DNA from: Cytophagales bacterium
GTDB taxonomy: Bacteria; Bacteroidota; Bacteroidia; Cytophagales; Cyclobacteriaceae
Length of the DNA: 64,000 nucleotides
Direction: 5' to 3'
NCBI GenBank assembly: GCA_025359125.1
Contig: JANYHI010000042.1
Location: 124,001 to 188,000 of the forward strand
Below, one piece after another: positions 18,423-27,383 of the stretch. The notes under the pieces were generated by a model. The model saw only the letters and a list, made by a program, of their open reading frames with translations, did not search any database and was not told the DNA's origin. Positions within the stretch are counted from its first letter, which is position 1. Each line of letters opens with the position of its first letter. Position numbers and translations under genes: made by a program.

Positions 18423-20075
18423 ATGTTACGGCAGCTCACCATTAAAAATTATGCACTTATCCGGCAGTTGGAAATTCATCCGTCTGCCAGCTTGAATGTA
18501 ATTACAGGCGAAACAGGAGCAGGCAAATCCATTATGTTAGGAGCGGTGGGTTTATTGCTTGGCAACCGTGCCGATGCCAAAGTATTATGGGATGAAAATG
18601 AAAAATGTATTGTAGAGGGAGTTTTTGATGTGACGGCCTATCGGATTAAAAATCTTTTTGAATCCAGCGATTTAGATTATCAAGAGCAAGCTTTCATTCG
18701 TAGAGAAATCAGTCCAGGAGGTAAGAGCAGAGCATTTATTAATGACACTCCCGTTACACTAGATGTAATGCGCAAAATCGGAAATCGATTAATGGATGTT
18801 CATTCGCAGCATGAAACATTAGAGTTAGGCAATCACGCTTTTCAATTGGAATTGATTGATGCATACGCGGGTAATGCTAAGATTAAAGATACCTATCAAC
18901 AATCCTGGAAATCTTTTTCGCTTGCTAAGTCTGGGTATGATTTATTGCTCACCGAATCAGAAACATTAAAACAAGAATCTGATTTCGTGAAATTTCAATT
19001 AGATGAGTTGATGAAAGCTTCTTTGCAGGAAGGCGAACAAGAAAAGTTAGAGAGTGAATTACGCGTGATGGAACATGCGGAGGAAATTAAAATACAACTC
19101 AATGGAGCGATTGCTCAATTAGATCAGCCTGAGTTTTCAGCGCGAACTATCCTTTCTTCTGTGCGCGCCCAACTCCAGGCAATTTCAAGTTACTCACCCG
19201 AATATGAAAAATTATTTGATCGCATCGAAAGTCTACGAATAGAGTTAGATGATATTACTAAAGAGATAGAAAGCGAGGAGGAGAGAGTTGAATTCGATCC
19301 GCACCGAACAGAAGAAACCAAAGAAAGACTAAGTTTTCTTTATCATTTAATGCAGAAGCATAGGCTTACTACTGTGGCCCAACTTCTTGAATTGCAGGAA
19401 GCTTTACAGGTTAAGTTTGATAAGACTTCTAATTTGGATGAAGCACTTCGCGTTGCAAAATCAAGTTTAGATAAGGCAACGACTCAATTAAAGGTTCATG
19501 CCGATGACTTGAGTAAATCGCGACAAAAAGTTTTTACTTCACTATGTAAAAATATTGTAGAGCTGCTCCGCGAGTTAGGAATGCCCGATGCGTCTCTGAA
19601 AATTCAGCATCAAAATATCGCACCAGTTGCTACGGGTGCAGATTTAATTGAATTACTTTTTAGTGCTAACAAAGGCATTGAGCCAAAACCAATGGCGCAA
19701 GTTGCCTCGGGCGGAGAATTTTCTCGACTCATGTTTACTATTAAATATGTAATGGCCGAGAAAACTTCGCTGCCTACTTTAATTTTAGATGAAATTGACA
19801 GCGGCATATCTGGAGAGATTGCCATTCAATTAGGTCGCATGATGAAAGAGATGGCCACCCGTCACCAACTTATTACAATCACTCACTTACCACAGATTGC
19901 TGCAAAAGGCGATACACATTATTTTGTTTATAAAGATAACAGCTCTAAAAAAACCGTTAGCTTAATCAAACAGTTAACTACCGATGAGCGCGTAGATGAA
20001 ATTGCGAAAATGATTGCTGGAGCCAAACCTTCTGTGTTGGCAATTGAAAACGCGAAGGAGTTAATTGCCAACTGA
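18423..20075 (+). CDS. recN: DNA repair protein RecN
   Basis: RecN is an SMC-like ATPase that acts at double-strand breaks. Walker A is GETGAGKS near residues 29-36, and the conserved INDTPVTLDVMRKIG and DVHSQHETLEL follow. A long coiled coil fills the middle, with the C-terminal signature VASGGEFSRLMF, Walker B TLILDEIDSGISG and the TITHLPQIAAKGD His switch. The length of 550 is normal. A TATTTTTG box at 18405-18412, 10 bases before the ATG, suggests an own promoter inside the cluster. Confidence 0.97.
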   Translation: MLRQLTIKNYALIRQLEIHPSASLNVITGETGAGKSIMLGAVGLLLGNRADAKVLWDENEKCIVEGVFDVTAYRIKNLFESSDLDYQEQAFIRREISPGGKSRAFINDTPVTLDVMRKIGNRLMDVHSQHETLELGNHAFQLELIDAYAGNAKIKDTYQQSWKSFSLAKSGYDLLLTESETLKQESDFVKFQLDELMKASLQEGEQEKLESELRVMEHAEEIKIQLNGAIAQLDQPEFSARTILSSVRAQLQAISSYSPEYEKLFDRIESLRIELDDITKEIESEEERVEFDPHRTEETKERLSFLYHLMQKHRLTTVAQLLELQEALQVKFDKTSNLDEALRVAKSSLDKATTQLKVHADDLSKSRQKVFTSLCKNIVELLRELGMPDASLKIQHQNIAPVATGADLIELLFSANKGIEPKPMAQVASGGEFSRLMFTIKYVMAEKTSLPTLILDEIDSGISGEIAIQLGRMMKEMATRHQLITITHLPQIAAKGDTHYFVYKDNSSKKTVSLIKQLTTDERVDEIAKMIAGAKPSVLAIENAKELIAN

Positions 20076-20154
20076 ATTTTCTTCAGCCTATTTTAATTTT
20101 CTGTTGTGGTGAAGATGTTTCCTTCGAAAACTATTAGACTTTTCCTGCCGTTTT

Positions 20155-20185
20155 TTTGAGTTTATTACAAAAATTTCCTATTTTG
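20155..20185 (+). promoter_or_regulatory. Possible promoter of the RRM gene
   Basis: TTTG at 20155-20158 and TATTTTG at 20179-20185 are 20 bases apart. The -7 box is one T short of TAnnTTTG. Transcription from here would give a leader of about 60 bases that holds the short inverted repeat TAGG-CGAAA-CCTA (around 20193-20205). Confidence 0.4.
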
Positions 20186-20250
20186 TTATTAGATAGGCGA
20201 AACCTAATAGAATTGACTAAAATAAATGATCAGCAATTTTCTTTAGTACT

Positions 20251-20517
20251 ATGAATATTTTTGTAGCCCGTTTAAATTTTAAAACCAGACATGAAGATTT
20301 GGAAGCAGCCTTTGCAAAATTTGGTCAGGTAACATCTGCTAAAATTGTAAAAGATCGAGACACTGGTCGCTCTAAAGGTTTTGGATTTGTAGAAATGGCC
20401 AGCGATGAAGAAGCTAATAAAGCGATTGTTGCGCTTAACGAGACTGAACTCGATGGCAGACAAATTGTAGTTAAGCCGGCAAACCCAAAGACTTCTGCTG
20501 ACGGAGGGCAAGCGTAA
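20251..20517 (+). CDS. Single-RRM RNA-binding protein
   Basis: The 88-residue protein is one RNA recognition motif: RNP2 as MNIFVARL at the N-terminus and RNP1 as KGFGFVEM near residues 47-54, with the aromatic residues that stack on RNA. The short tail (KPANPKTSADGGQA) lacks the Gly-rich region of cyanobacterial relatives. Such small proteins act as RNA chaperones and are often cold-induced; regulation here is not shown. A T-rich hairpin terminator follows. Confidence 0.93.
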   Translation: MNIFVARLNFKTRHEDLEAAFAKFGQVTSAKIVKDRDTGRSKGFGFVEMASDEEANKAIVALNETELDGRQIVVKPANPKTSADGGQA

Positions 20518-20539
20518 TACTTTTTGAAAATAATATAAG

Positions 20540-20566
20540 AGCGGAGGATACCTTCGCTTTTTTTTT
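20540..20566 (+). terminator. Rho-independent terminator after the RRM gene
   Basis: AGCGGAGG (20540-20547) pairs with CCTTCGCT (20551-20558), with one G:T pair and a 3-base loop, followed by a run of T residues up to 20566. Confidence 0.85.
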
Positions 20567-20583
20567 AACTGTACTTTTAAAAT

Positions 20584-22053
20584 ATGGAAGAATCAGAAAT
20601 AGGTTTAGGAAAGAAAATAGGATTTGTATTAGGCCCGGCTGTGTTTCTGGTTTTGTTGTTACTAATAGATCCGGCTTTTATTGCTCCTAATGCTTTTAAA
20701 GTTTTAGCACTAGCTGCTTGGATTATCATATGGTGGATTACAGAAGCTGTTCCTATTTCGGTTACAGCATTTCTGCCGTTGGTACTTTTTCCTTTTATGG
20801 GCGTAATGAAAATGAGCGATGCAGCCGCGCCATATGCAAATCCCATCGTGTTTTTATTTATGGGAGGCTTCTTAATTGCGCTGGCATTGGAGAAACATAG
20901 ATTGCACGAACGTATTGCACTTAACCTAGTAAAAATTACGGGCACTTCTGGCAATGGAATCATTTTGGGTTTCATGATGGCATCTGCATTTATTAGCATG
21001 TGGATTAGCAACACTGCCACAGCTATGATGATGTTGCCAATCGCCTTGTCAGTTATTAATCTGTTAAAAAGTAATCCGAATCAATCTAATGAATCGCTGC
21101 CAAAGCAAGAGCGAAACTTTGCTATAGGTTTACTACTCACGGTAGGCTATACAAGTAGTATTGGTGGAATCGCAACAATCATCGGCACTCCTCCTAATGT
21201 TGTTTTTGCTGGCTTGCTCGATCAATTTTATCATCAGAAACTTGATTTTGGAAAATGGATGATGGTTGGTTTTCCGTTGATGATTCTGTTGCTTATTGCC
21301 ACCTATGTAATTATCACCAAGATTCTTTTTGTGAATGGCATAGAAAAAGTGGCGGGTTCAGATCAACTGATAAAAAATAAATTGGAAGAGCTTGGAAGGC
21401 TTCGGAAGGAAGAAAAACTAGTAATGATCATTTTTGCCAGTACCTGCTTGCTATGGACATTTCAACAACCAATCAATATTCTATTGGGTAAGGATATGCT
21501 TAACGATACCAATGTTGCCATGACGGGCGGCTTAGCTATGTTTATAGTGCCTGTCAGTTGGAAGAAGATGCATTTCTTATTGCATTGGCGAGATACAGAA
21601 AAATTAGCTTGGGGAATTTTATTTTTATTTGGTGGAGGATTATGCTTGGCTCAAGGATTGTCAAACACTGGAATTATTCAGGTAGTAGGAAATAAAATTG
21701 CAGAACAAAGTTCTTCTTTACAGTGGTTAGTTTTTGGATTGATAACCGCATCCGTTTTTATTACCGAGTTGATGAGTAATGTGGCATTGGTTCAAATTTT
21801 TATTCCGGTTGTGTTTGGTATTGCTAATAGCTTGGGAGTAAATCCGATTTTATTGGCTATGCCTGTTACGATTGGGGCAAGTATGGCGTTTATGTTTCCG
21901 GTGGCCACCCCACCCAATGCAATTGTATTTTCGAGTGGTCATATGAAAGTAAAGCACATGATGAAGGCAGGAATTTTGTTGAATATTGTTTCGATCGCCC
22001 TGATTTATCTAGCTTCTATTACCTTGATTAAATGGGTGTATGGAAATGGGTGA
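20584..22053 (+). CDS. DASS-family sodium-coupled dicarboxylate/anion symporter
   Basis: The 489-residue integral membrane protein has about 11-12 membrane segments and the marks of the divalent anion:sodium symporter family (SLC13-like): WWITEAVPI, the first SNT motif in WISNTATAMM, IIGTPPNVVF, and a second repeat with ELMSNVALVQ and TPPNAIVF. In the second repeat SNT is SNV, so one sodium-site residue differs. Likely substrates are succinate, malate or similar acids, but specificity cannot be read. Confidence 0.9.
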   Translation: MEESEIGLGKKIGFVLGPAVFLVLLLLIDPAFIAPNAFKVLALAAWIIIWWITEAVPISVTAFLPLVLFPFMGVMKMSDAAAPYANPIVFLFMGGFLIALALEKHRLHERIALNLVKITGTSGNGIILGFMMASAFISMWISNTATAMMMLPIALSVINLLKSNPNQSNESLPKQERNFAIGLLLTVGYTSSIGGIATIIGTPPNVVFAGLLDQFYHQKLDFGKWMMVGFPLMILLLIATYVIITKILFVNGIEKVAGSDQLIKNKLEELGRLRKEEKLVMIIFASTCLLWTFQQPINILLGKDMLNDTNVAMTGGLAMFIVPVSWKKMHFLLHWRDTEKLAWGILFLFGGGLCLAQGLSNTGIIQVVGNKIAEQSSSLQWLVFGLITASVFITELMSNVALVQIFIPVVFGIANSLGVNPILLAMPVTIGASMAFMFPVATPPNAIVFSSGHMKVKHMMKAGILLNIVSIALIYLASITLIKWVYGNG

Positions 22054-22076
22054 GCTTTTCTGATTATTTTTCTACT

Positions 22077-22109
22077 CCGTAATATCAAAATTCCATTTTA
22101 ATATTACGG
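22077..22109. terminator. Long hairpin between convergent genes
   Basis: CCGTAATAT (22077-22085) pairs perfectly with ATATTACGG (22101-22109); inside, AAAA and TTTT extend the stem after a mismatch. It lies midway between the DASS and GCS2 gene ends. There is no long T run, so termination efficiency is uncertain. Confidence 0.55.
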
Positions 22110-22149
22110 AATTAAAAATATGAAGATGGTTGCCGTTAGTTTAAATAAA

Positions 22150-23388
22150 TTATGGAACAAACATCTTATTCTGCGCTAGGCAACCACTCAATTGTTTGTA
22201 CGTTCTTTTGATGGCTTCAAGAGAGGTATCTCCCTCCAATGATTTTATGATTCTGTCGGATAACGTACCTTCAGATAAGATTACACTCAATTCAGGCTTC
22301 CATTTTTCTAAAGCAGTATTGCCGGAAGAGAGCCTTTCAATTATTTTTTTCCAAAGCTCAATAGTTGTACAGTTTGAGTTGGCGCCAAATGCCTGCACAT
22401 AATCCCAATTATCGATAGAAGTTTTTTGACCTGTTGAAAGAGTCTTATCAAAAATCTGAACGAGACTTTCTGTTTTGAATTTCATTTGATCTTCGAGGTT
22501 CAAAAACTTTTCATTTACCAGAGCCTTGAGTGTTTCAATCACGAGTGTAATAATGGCCATATCGGCCGAAGGGCATTCTTGAATATCCATCACGCGAATT
22601 TCAATCGATCCCCGATCGAAACGCGGAATCGCTCCACGCGAGTTAACCCAAATCGGATTAAGAATTCCGGTAGGATCATAAGGTGCAATATCTGTTTTGA
22701 TTTTTTCGTAAATGGTATTGAGGTAATTTCGTTTCGAAAAAATTGCTTCGGGAATTACCTTTCCGGTGATAGAAGGAATTTTAGCTTGGTTGGTTTTATA
22801 AAAAGTAAGTCGTGTATCAAGTACTCCTGTGAGTTTGCCATCTAAAATAGGAGAGCTGGCGCACAAAGCAGGTAGGATAGGAAGTATTAAACGCACGGCT
22901 GCATGCAGCTTGGCAAATTCTTCATCATCATAAAATGGGAGATTCAAATGTGTGCTTTGCAGATTTGACCAACCATGACCTTTTGAGTTGAATATTTTAT
23001 CATACAAATCGTATACTTCATTGCTATCGTGCGGCCATAGTTTTGTATCTGTCAGCGGGTTCATAAATGGATGCACAGCCGTAGGCATGAGCATGGCATT
23101 CTGTTTATCCAGAAAAGCATTAATTCTTCTTACATCATCGGCAAAAGCATGTTCTAGTGCGTTGAAATTCAGCTCTGGCTTGGTAGATTTTAATTCGATC
23201 ACATGAAGTACCAATTCATTGGACCAGGTGACGATACCATTTTCAAAGTCACTTCCATATTCACCTAATTCATGCTTCAATACTTCATCTGTAATTGGCT
23301 TTACAGCCAATGTATCTTTATCTACTAGCATGTACTCCAGCTCAATGCCAAAGCCCTGAAATAAGTGGATGCGATTGGGTTGATTCAT
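22150..23388 (-). CDS. GCS2-family glutamate-cysteine ligase-like amidoligase
   Basis: The 412-residue protein has the GCS2 (YbdK-like) hallmarks: GIELEYMLVDKDTL at the N-terminus, with the metal-binding Glu residues, VLHVIELKSTKP, SLNLP-type motif as STHLNLPFYDDEEF, and RGSIEIRVMDIQECPSADMA. These enzymes join Glu, or another carboxylate, to an amine using ATP. Its start overlaps the RimK-like ligase gene by 4 bases (ATGA), which indicates coupled translation. The true substrates are unknown; in this context a peptide or peptide-like product is likely. Confidence 0.88.
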   Translation of the reverse strand: MNQPNRIHLFQGFGIELEYMLVDKDTLAVKPITDEVLKHELGEYGSDFENGIVTWSNELVLHVIELKSTKPELNFNALEHAFADDVRRINAFLDKQNAMLMPTAVHPFMNPLTDTKLWPHDSNEVYDLYDKIFNSKGHGWSNLQSTHLNLPFYDDEEFAKLHAAVRLILPILPALCASSPILDGKLTGVLDTRLTFYKTNQAKIPSITGKVIPEAIFSKRNYLNTIYEKIKTDIAPYDPTGILNPIWVNSRGAIPRFDRGSIEIRVMDIQECPSADMAIITLVIETLKALVNEKFLNLEDQMKFKTESLVQIFDKTLSTGQKTSIDNWDYVQAFGANSNCTTIELWKKIIERLSSGNTALEKWKPELSVILSEGTLSDRIIKSLEGDTSLEAIKRTYKQLSGCLAQNKMFVP

Positions 23389-24833
23389 TTTTCTATTTTG
23401 ATTTTATTCAAAAATACTTCCATTATTGTATCGTACAATTTATCTTTTAATATTTTATCTTCAATGCCGGCATCAATATTTGGATTGTCGTTTATTTCAA
23501 TTACATAAAATTTTTCTCCTACCTCCTTCATATCCACTCCGTATAAACTTTTACCAATCAGCGAAGTTGCCTTCAATGCCGTCTTCAATAAACCAGAAGG
23601 TGCCTGGTCAATAGCAATGCACTCCACTTCACCTTCTTGTGCCTTCACTTGTTTACTATTCCAGTTTATAATTTGCCAGTGTTTGGTTGCCATAAAGTAT
23701 TTGCAAACGAAAAGTACCTGCCCGTCAATAATGCCTACGCGCCAGTCGAATGGTGTGGGCAAAAATTCCTGAGCGATAAGTAAATCCGATTTTTCGAACA
23801 TACTTTCGCGCACGCGCTTAAATTCATCGATCGATTCAATTTTAAAAACACCTTTTGAAAAAGCGCCATCGGGTTGTTTTAAGATAAAGGGAAACACCAT
23901 TTTATCCGGAAGTTGGTCGCAGTTTTCTTCTGTAATAACAAAAGATTTCGGAGTGAGAATTTTATTGGCTCTTAGTAACTCATGCAAATAAACTTTGTTT
24001 GTACACTTTAGTATGGATTCCGGATCGTCTATCACTGCCAACCCTAACGAGGCCGCTTTTTTTGCAAACCGAAAGGTGTGATGGTTTACGTTCGTAGTCT
24101 CTCGAATAAATAAAGCATCATACTGAATAAGCTGATCGAAATCATTTTTGGTAATGAACTCAGTATTGAAGCCTGCCTCCAAAGCGGCTTTATAAAATCT
24201 CTTCAGGGCACGATCGTCTGAAGGAGGGTTGCTATCTTCAGGGTTTACTAAAATTGCGAGATCATATTTTTTCTTATCTGGTTTGTAATCGCGTTTGCGA
24301 TGCAAATATTTTTCCAGTGCTTTAACTAGAAGTGGTTTATCTACATCTGGTACTTCATTAATGCTAATGGGTTTGATATTATGTAATACCCATTTGTGTT
24401 TTCGCGCAAATGAGGCGCGGAGGGAAGGCGCTTGCACTAATTGAAAAAGTTGTAAAGCCAGTTTATCCAAATGTTCTGATAAGGCATTTCCAAAATAGAT
24501 ATTGAACTCGATGTGATTGTACGGCTCATTCTTAAATGTATTTTGAATGAGTTCATCAAAATCTTGTGAGTCATCTCGTAAGATGGATGGAAATCGCAGA
24601 TCTTGAATAGTAGAGACACCCGGCAACACCTTGTGACTGCGCGCTTCCGCCAAAAGCGAAACATAATATCCTTCACTCTGATATTGATAAGACTTGCACA
24701 GATTAATGACTTTTAAATTCTTGACGGATTGATAATATTCTTCTGTGATGTATTTATCGGCAGTAATGACATCTACATCCTCCAGATTAAATTTCCAAGT
24801 TTCAGGTTTTTCAACTACTATTAGTTTTGGCAT
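23385..24833 (-). CDS. RimK-family ATP-grasp ligase with N-terminal RLAN domain
   Basis: The N-terminal 190 residues (DADxIxxxxY-type, with QSEGYYVSLLAEARSHKVLP) match the RimK-like ATP-grasp N-terminal (RLAN) domain. A pre-ATP-grasp segment (YDLAILVNPEDSNPPSDDRAL) follows, then the ATP-grasp fold with PFILKQPDGAFSKGVFKI (ATP-binding loop), LIAQEFLPTPFDWRVGIIDG and the Mg-binding end VIEINDNPNIDAG. RimK-type enzymes add amino acids, often Glu, to peptide or protein C-termini. It lies between a cysteine-peptidase-like gene and a GCS2 ligase gene. Confidence 0.88.
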   Translation of the reverse strand: MPKLIVVEKPETWKFNLEDVDVITADKYITEEYYQSVKNLKVINLCKSYQYQSEGYYVSLLAEARSHKVLPGVSTIQDLRFPSILRDDSQDFDELIQNTFKNEPYNHIEFNIYFGNALSEHLDKLALQLFQLVQAPSLRASFARKHKWVLHNIKPISINEVPDVDKPLLVKALEKYLHRKRDYKPDKKKYDLAILVNPEDSNPPSDDRALKRFYKAALEAGFNTEFITKNDFDQLIQYDALFIRETTNVNHHTFRFAKKAASLGLAVIDDPESILKCTNKVYLHELLRANKILTPKSFVITEENCDQLPDKMVFPFILKQPDGAFSKGVFKIESIDEFKRVRESMFEKSDLLIAQEFLPTPFDWRVGIIDGQVLFVCKYFMATKHWQIINWNSKQVKAQEGEVECIAIDQAPSGLLKTALKATSLIGKSLYGVDMKEVGEKFYVIEINDNPNIDAGIEDKILKDKLYDTIMEVFLNKIKIEK

Positions 24834-24839
24834 AGAATA

Positions 24840-24974
24840 ATTTGAAGATTCGTTAAGTTAAGAGCAAATGAATTTGAAAAAAGTAGAAGCTTAACAATAG
24901 TTGAATGTTTTATATCTTTTTTAAGCTAACGAATTTTTTATGAGCTGTATTTTCATAATAACGAATCTTCAAAT
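24840..24974. repeat. 16-bp perfect inverted repeat spanning the gap before the rimK-like gene
   Basis: The 16-mer ATTTGAAGATTCGTTA at 24840-24855 recurs in reverse complement at 24959-24974, 103 bases apart. The pair fills nearly all of the space between the rimK-like gene and the C39-like gene. The right arm continues into ATCACCGAATTAACG, which resembles the period-7 repeats seen elsewhere in the window. It could be a small mobile-element relic or an mRNA stem within the operon. Confidence 0.7.
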
Positions 24975-24981
24975 CACCGAA

Positions 24982-25695
24982 TTAACGGGGTTCTATGATA
25001 AGTAAGTTTGCATCGTACGTTACGATTCCCAGCATAATACTATTGATAAGCCGATCGAAAGTAACTGTGTAAAATTGGCTTTCTTTAGGATTGATATTCA
25101 TAGGATCGGCTAGGTATACATTGTTGGTTTCTTCTTCAAAGCCGGTTATAATTACAAAGTGGCCTGCTGGTTCTCCTTTAATACTATCAAATTTATTGTT
25201 TGCCGGAATTTCGCGTGGCGTTCCATATAAATAAGTGGCGCTTAGCCCGGTGAGAATTGGAGTAGATCGTTTTAAATAACTTTTGATGAGGTGCTCATCC
25301 AATTCTTTTTGGTGTATCACTCCTCCTGATTCTAAGAATTTGATATACGCCTTAGATGCAACTTGTAATTTTTTACTTCTGAATTTATACCTCATTTGTT
25401 TCTTAAGATTGTCAATAATCTTTGCACTTGGTTCATTGGCCCAAGAAGGATCAAAAACATTTAAGTTGTAAGTATAAATATGTGCCTTGTATCCACGCTT
25501 GAGTGCGTGGTTGCCCAACATCACAGCAAGAGTGCCTCCGGTTTTTAAACTCTTTACCTCTTTCACTACTTCTTCTAATAGAATATCGTCATGGTAATAT
25601 TGATACATGGCGTGCAAGCAAGTAGGGCCACAGGTAATTTCATCGGGCTGCGCCTTAATATCAAAATTTAAAACCAGTGCATTATTTTCGGCCAT
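24982..25695 (-). CDS. C39-like cysteine peptidase, cytoplasmic
   Basis: The 237-residue protein has no signal peptide. It has a papain-like/C39-like catalytic pattern: Cys in DEITCGPTCLHAMYQYY (near residue 22), His in PAGHFVIITGFEE, and Asp in VYLADPMNINP. Bacteriocin-processing C39 domains are fused to ABC transporters, but this one stands alone. It starts 1 base after the RMD1-like gene and is followed by two amidoligase genes, so it may cleave or edit the amide product they make. That role is inference; the fold assignment is fairly secure. Confidence 0.8.
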   Translation of the reverse strand: MAENNALVLNFDIKAQPDEITCGPTCLHAMYQYYHDDILLEEVVKEVKSLKTGGTLAVMLGNHALKRGYKAHIYTYNLNVFDPSWANEPSAKIIDNLKKQMRYKFRSKKLQVASKAYIKFLESGGVIHQKELDEHLIKSYLKRSTPILTGLSATYLYGTPREIPANNKFDSIKGEPAGHFVIITGFEEETNNVYLADPMNINPKESQFYTVTFDRLINSIMLGIVTYDANLLIIEPR

Positions 25696-25696
25696 G

Positions 25697-26491
25697 CTAA
25701 AATAATTTGGAAATCAACAAGTCAAAAACTTCTACTAAAATCAAGGCGATGATGATCCACTCCAAAATGGCACTTTCTCGTTGATTCGAGATTTCTCTGA
25801 ATACCCTTAAGTTATCTTCAATAATTCGTAAGGTATATTCAATCTCGCTAAAGCGAACCCGCAGGTCAAAATGTTTCATTAATCCTTTGTGTAAACTATC
25901 TAGGTATTCATCATCCCAAACTTGCTCGGGTGCATCAAAAATATAAATGTTATCGGCAATATCATTTTGAGTACTCAACGCCTTACCAATAAATTTAATC
26001 ATATCCTTTCTGTTCATGCTCAGCTTTCCTGTTTTTTCAAGATCGCGCGTAAAGCCTTTTATTTCAGCTAACAGATTTTCGGTTACATCATGATAGTAAT
26101 CTAACGCAACTGACTGTGCTAGATTAAACATAGCTATTCGGGTTACTTTAACATCCAGGTGATCAACAATTAATTGATCGAATTCAAACTCTATTTCTCC
26201 TTGCTGAACACTTATCTCATGGTCATCGCGCAACCAGTTGTTATTAGGATCGCGCAAGCATGAATAAATTGCTTTCACAGCCATTTTTATCTCTTCTTCT
26301 GTGTGGCCAGCGAAAACCAATACACCATAATTGAAGTAGTACTGATAGCGATTATTACCAAAATCATAAAGCAATTCTGTGGAAGACTCATAAGCTGTTT
26401 TTACCTCTAAAAAAGCTTTAATGCCTTTGATGTCAAGTTGATTGGCAACCAGTAATGCCGATAGCTTAATTGTTGTTTCCATATATCCCAA
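25697..26491 (-). CDS. RMD1/DUF155-family protein with C-terminal membrane anchor
   Basis: The family pattern is visible: an N-terminal beta-rich part (FNYGVLVFAGHTEEEIKMAV), a central helix pair (MFNLAQSVALDYYHDVTENLL), and near the end FDLRVRFSEIEYTLRIIEDNLRVF, then one hydrophobic segment (WIIIALILVEVFDLLISKLF) as anchor. Yeast RMD1 relatives are membrane-anchored and take part in mitochondrial or meiotic functions; the bacterial role is not established. It is the first gene of a minus-strand unit with the C39-like and amidoligase genes. An ATG at 26482 is an alternative start. Confidence 0.85.
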   Translation of the reverse strand: MGYMETTIKLSALLVANQLDIKGIKAFLEVKTAYESSTELLYDFGNNRYQYYFNYGVLVFAGHTEEEIKMAVKAIYSCLRDPNNNWLRDDHEISVQQGEIEFEFDQLIVDHLDVKVTRIAMFNLAQSVALDYYHDVTENLLAEIKGFTRDLEKTGKLSMNRKDMIKFIGKALSTQNDIADNIYIFDAPEQVWDDEYLDSLHKGLMKHFDLRVRFSEIEYTLRIIEDNLRVFREISNQRESAILEWIIIALILVEVFDLLISKLF

Positions 26492-26583
26492 GTTACCACC
26501 ATTTGATTTAATTCCATAGAACAGTTATCGGTTATCAAATCATTATGTTCAGATTATTTAGGAGATTGAAACTACTATTCTTT

Positions 26584-26591
26584 TATATTTG
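26584..26591 (+). promoter_or_regulatory. -7 element of the S1/P1 nuclease gene
   Basis: TATATTTG fits TAnnTTTG exactly, 20 bases before the ATG at 26612. A TTG at 26566-26568 is 15 bases upstream, shorter than the usual spacing. Confidence 0.45.
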
Positions 26592-26611
26592 AGTTCTAAA
26601 ACCGATACTAA

Positions 26612-27373
26612 ATGAAGAAGTTATTTTTGATTTTGATTGCCGTAGGATTTTCATCAAATATATTTGGTTGGGGTGTTACCGGGCACCGAGCAATTGGCCT
26701 GATTGCGGAACAACATCTCACAGCTAAAGCAAAAAAGAAACTGAAGGCTCTTCTAGGCCAAGAGTCATTGGCGATGGCGAGTACTTGGATGGATGAAATC
26801 AGATCTGATTCGACTTACAACTACACTGCCGATTGGCATTGGGTAACAATTGAAACCGGAAAAACGTATGATGAATCTCAGAAAAATCCTAATGGTGATG
26901 TGATCATGACGCTTGAACGTATCGTTAAGGAATTGAAGGAAGGAAAAATAGATAGAAAGAAACAAATCGAATATATTAAAATGTTGGTTCACTTAGTGGG
27001 AGACATTCATCAGCCGCTGCATGTTGGCTGCTGTGATGATCGTGGCGGTAATAGTGTGAGGGTGAAATGGTTTAGAAATGATTCTAATTTACATAGCGTG
27101 TGGGATAGCGGAATGATTGATGACACCAAGCTTAGCTATACCGAAACGGCATTGGCGCTGGGTGAGCCTGAAAAATTAACTCTTATGCAATGGCAAAAAG
27201 CAAGTGTACGCGAGTGGGCAAATGAGTCGATGAGTTTTAGAAAACAAGTATATGCAGTAGGCGATGGAAACTTAAGCTTCAAGTATTCTTACAAGAATAT
27301 GGATTTAGTGAAGCAGCGCTTATTGCAAGCCGGCATTCGACTGGCGGGCATCTTTAATCAGATTTATAAGTAA
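26612..27373 (+). CDS. Secreted S1/P1-type nuclease
   Basis: S1/P1 nucleases are zinc enzymes that cut single-stranded nucleic acids. A signal peptide ends before WGVTGHRAIG; the mature N-terminal Trp and the nearby His are zinc ligands in this family. Also present are MASTWMDEIRSD, ADWHWVTIE, the signature LVHLVGDIHQPLHVG and NLHSVWDSG. The protein is therefore periplasmic or exported, consistent with nutrient (phosphate or nucleotide) scavenging. The length of 253 is normal. Confidence 0.93.
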   Translation: MKKLFLILIAVGFSSNIFGWGVTGHRAIGLIAEQHLTAKAKKKLKALLGQESLAMASTWMDEIRSDSTYNYTADWHWVTIETGKTYDESQKNPNGDVIMTLERIVKELKEGKIDRKKQIEYIKMLVHLVGDIHQPLHVGCCDDRGGNSVRVKWFRNDSNLHSVWDSGMIDDTKLSYTETALALGEPEKLTLMQWQKASVREWANESMSFRKQVYAVGDGNLSFKYSYKNMDLVKQRLLQAGIRLAGIFNQIYK

Positions 27374-27383
27374 GAACAGATTC

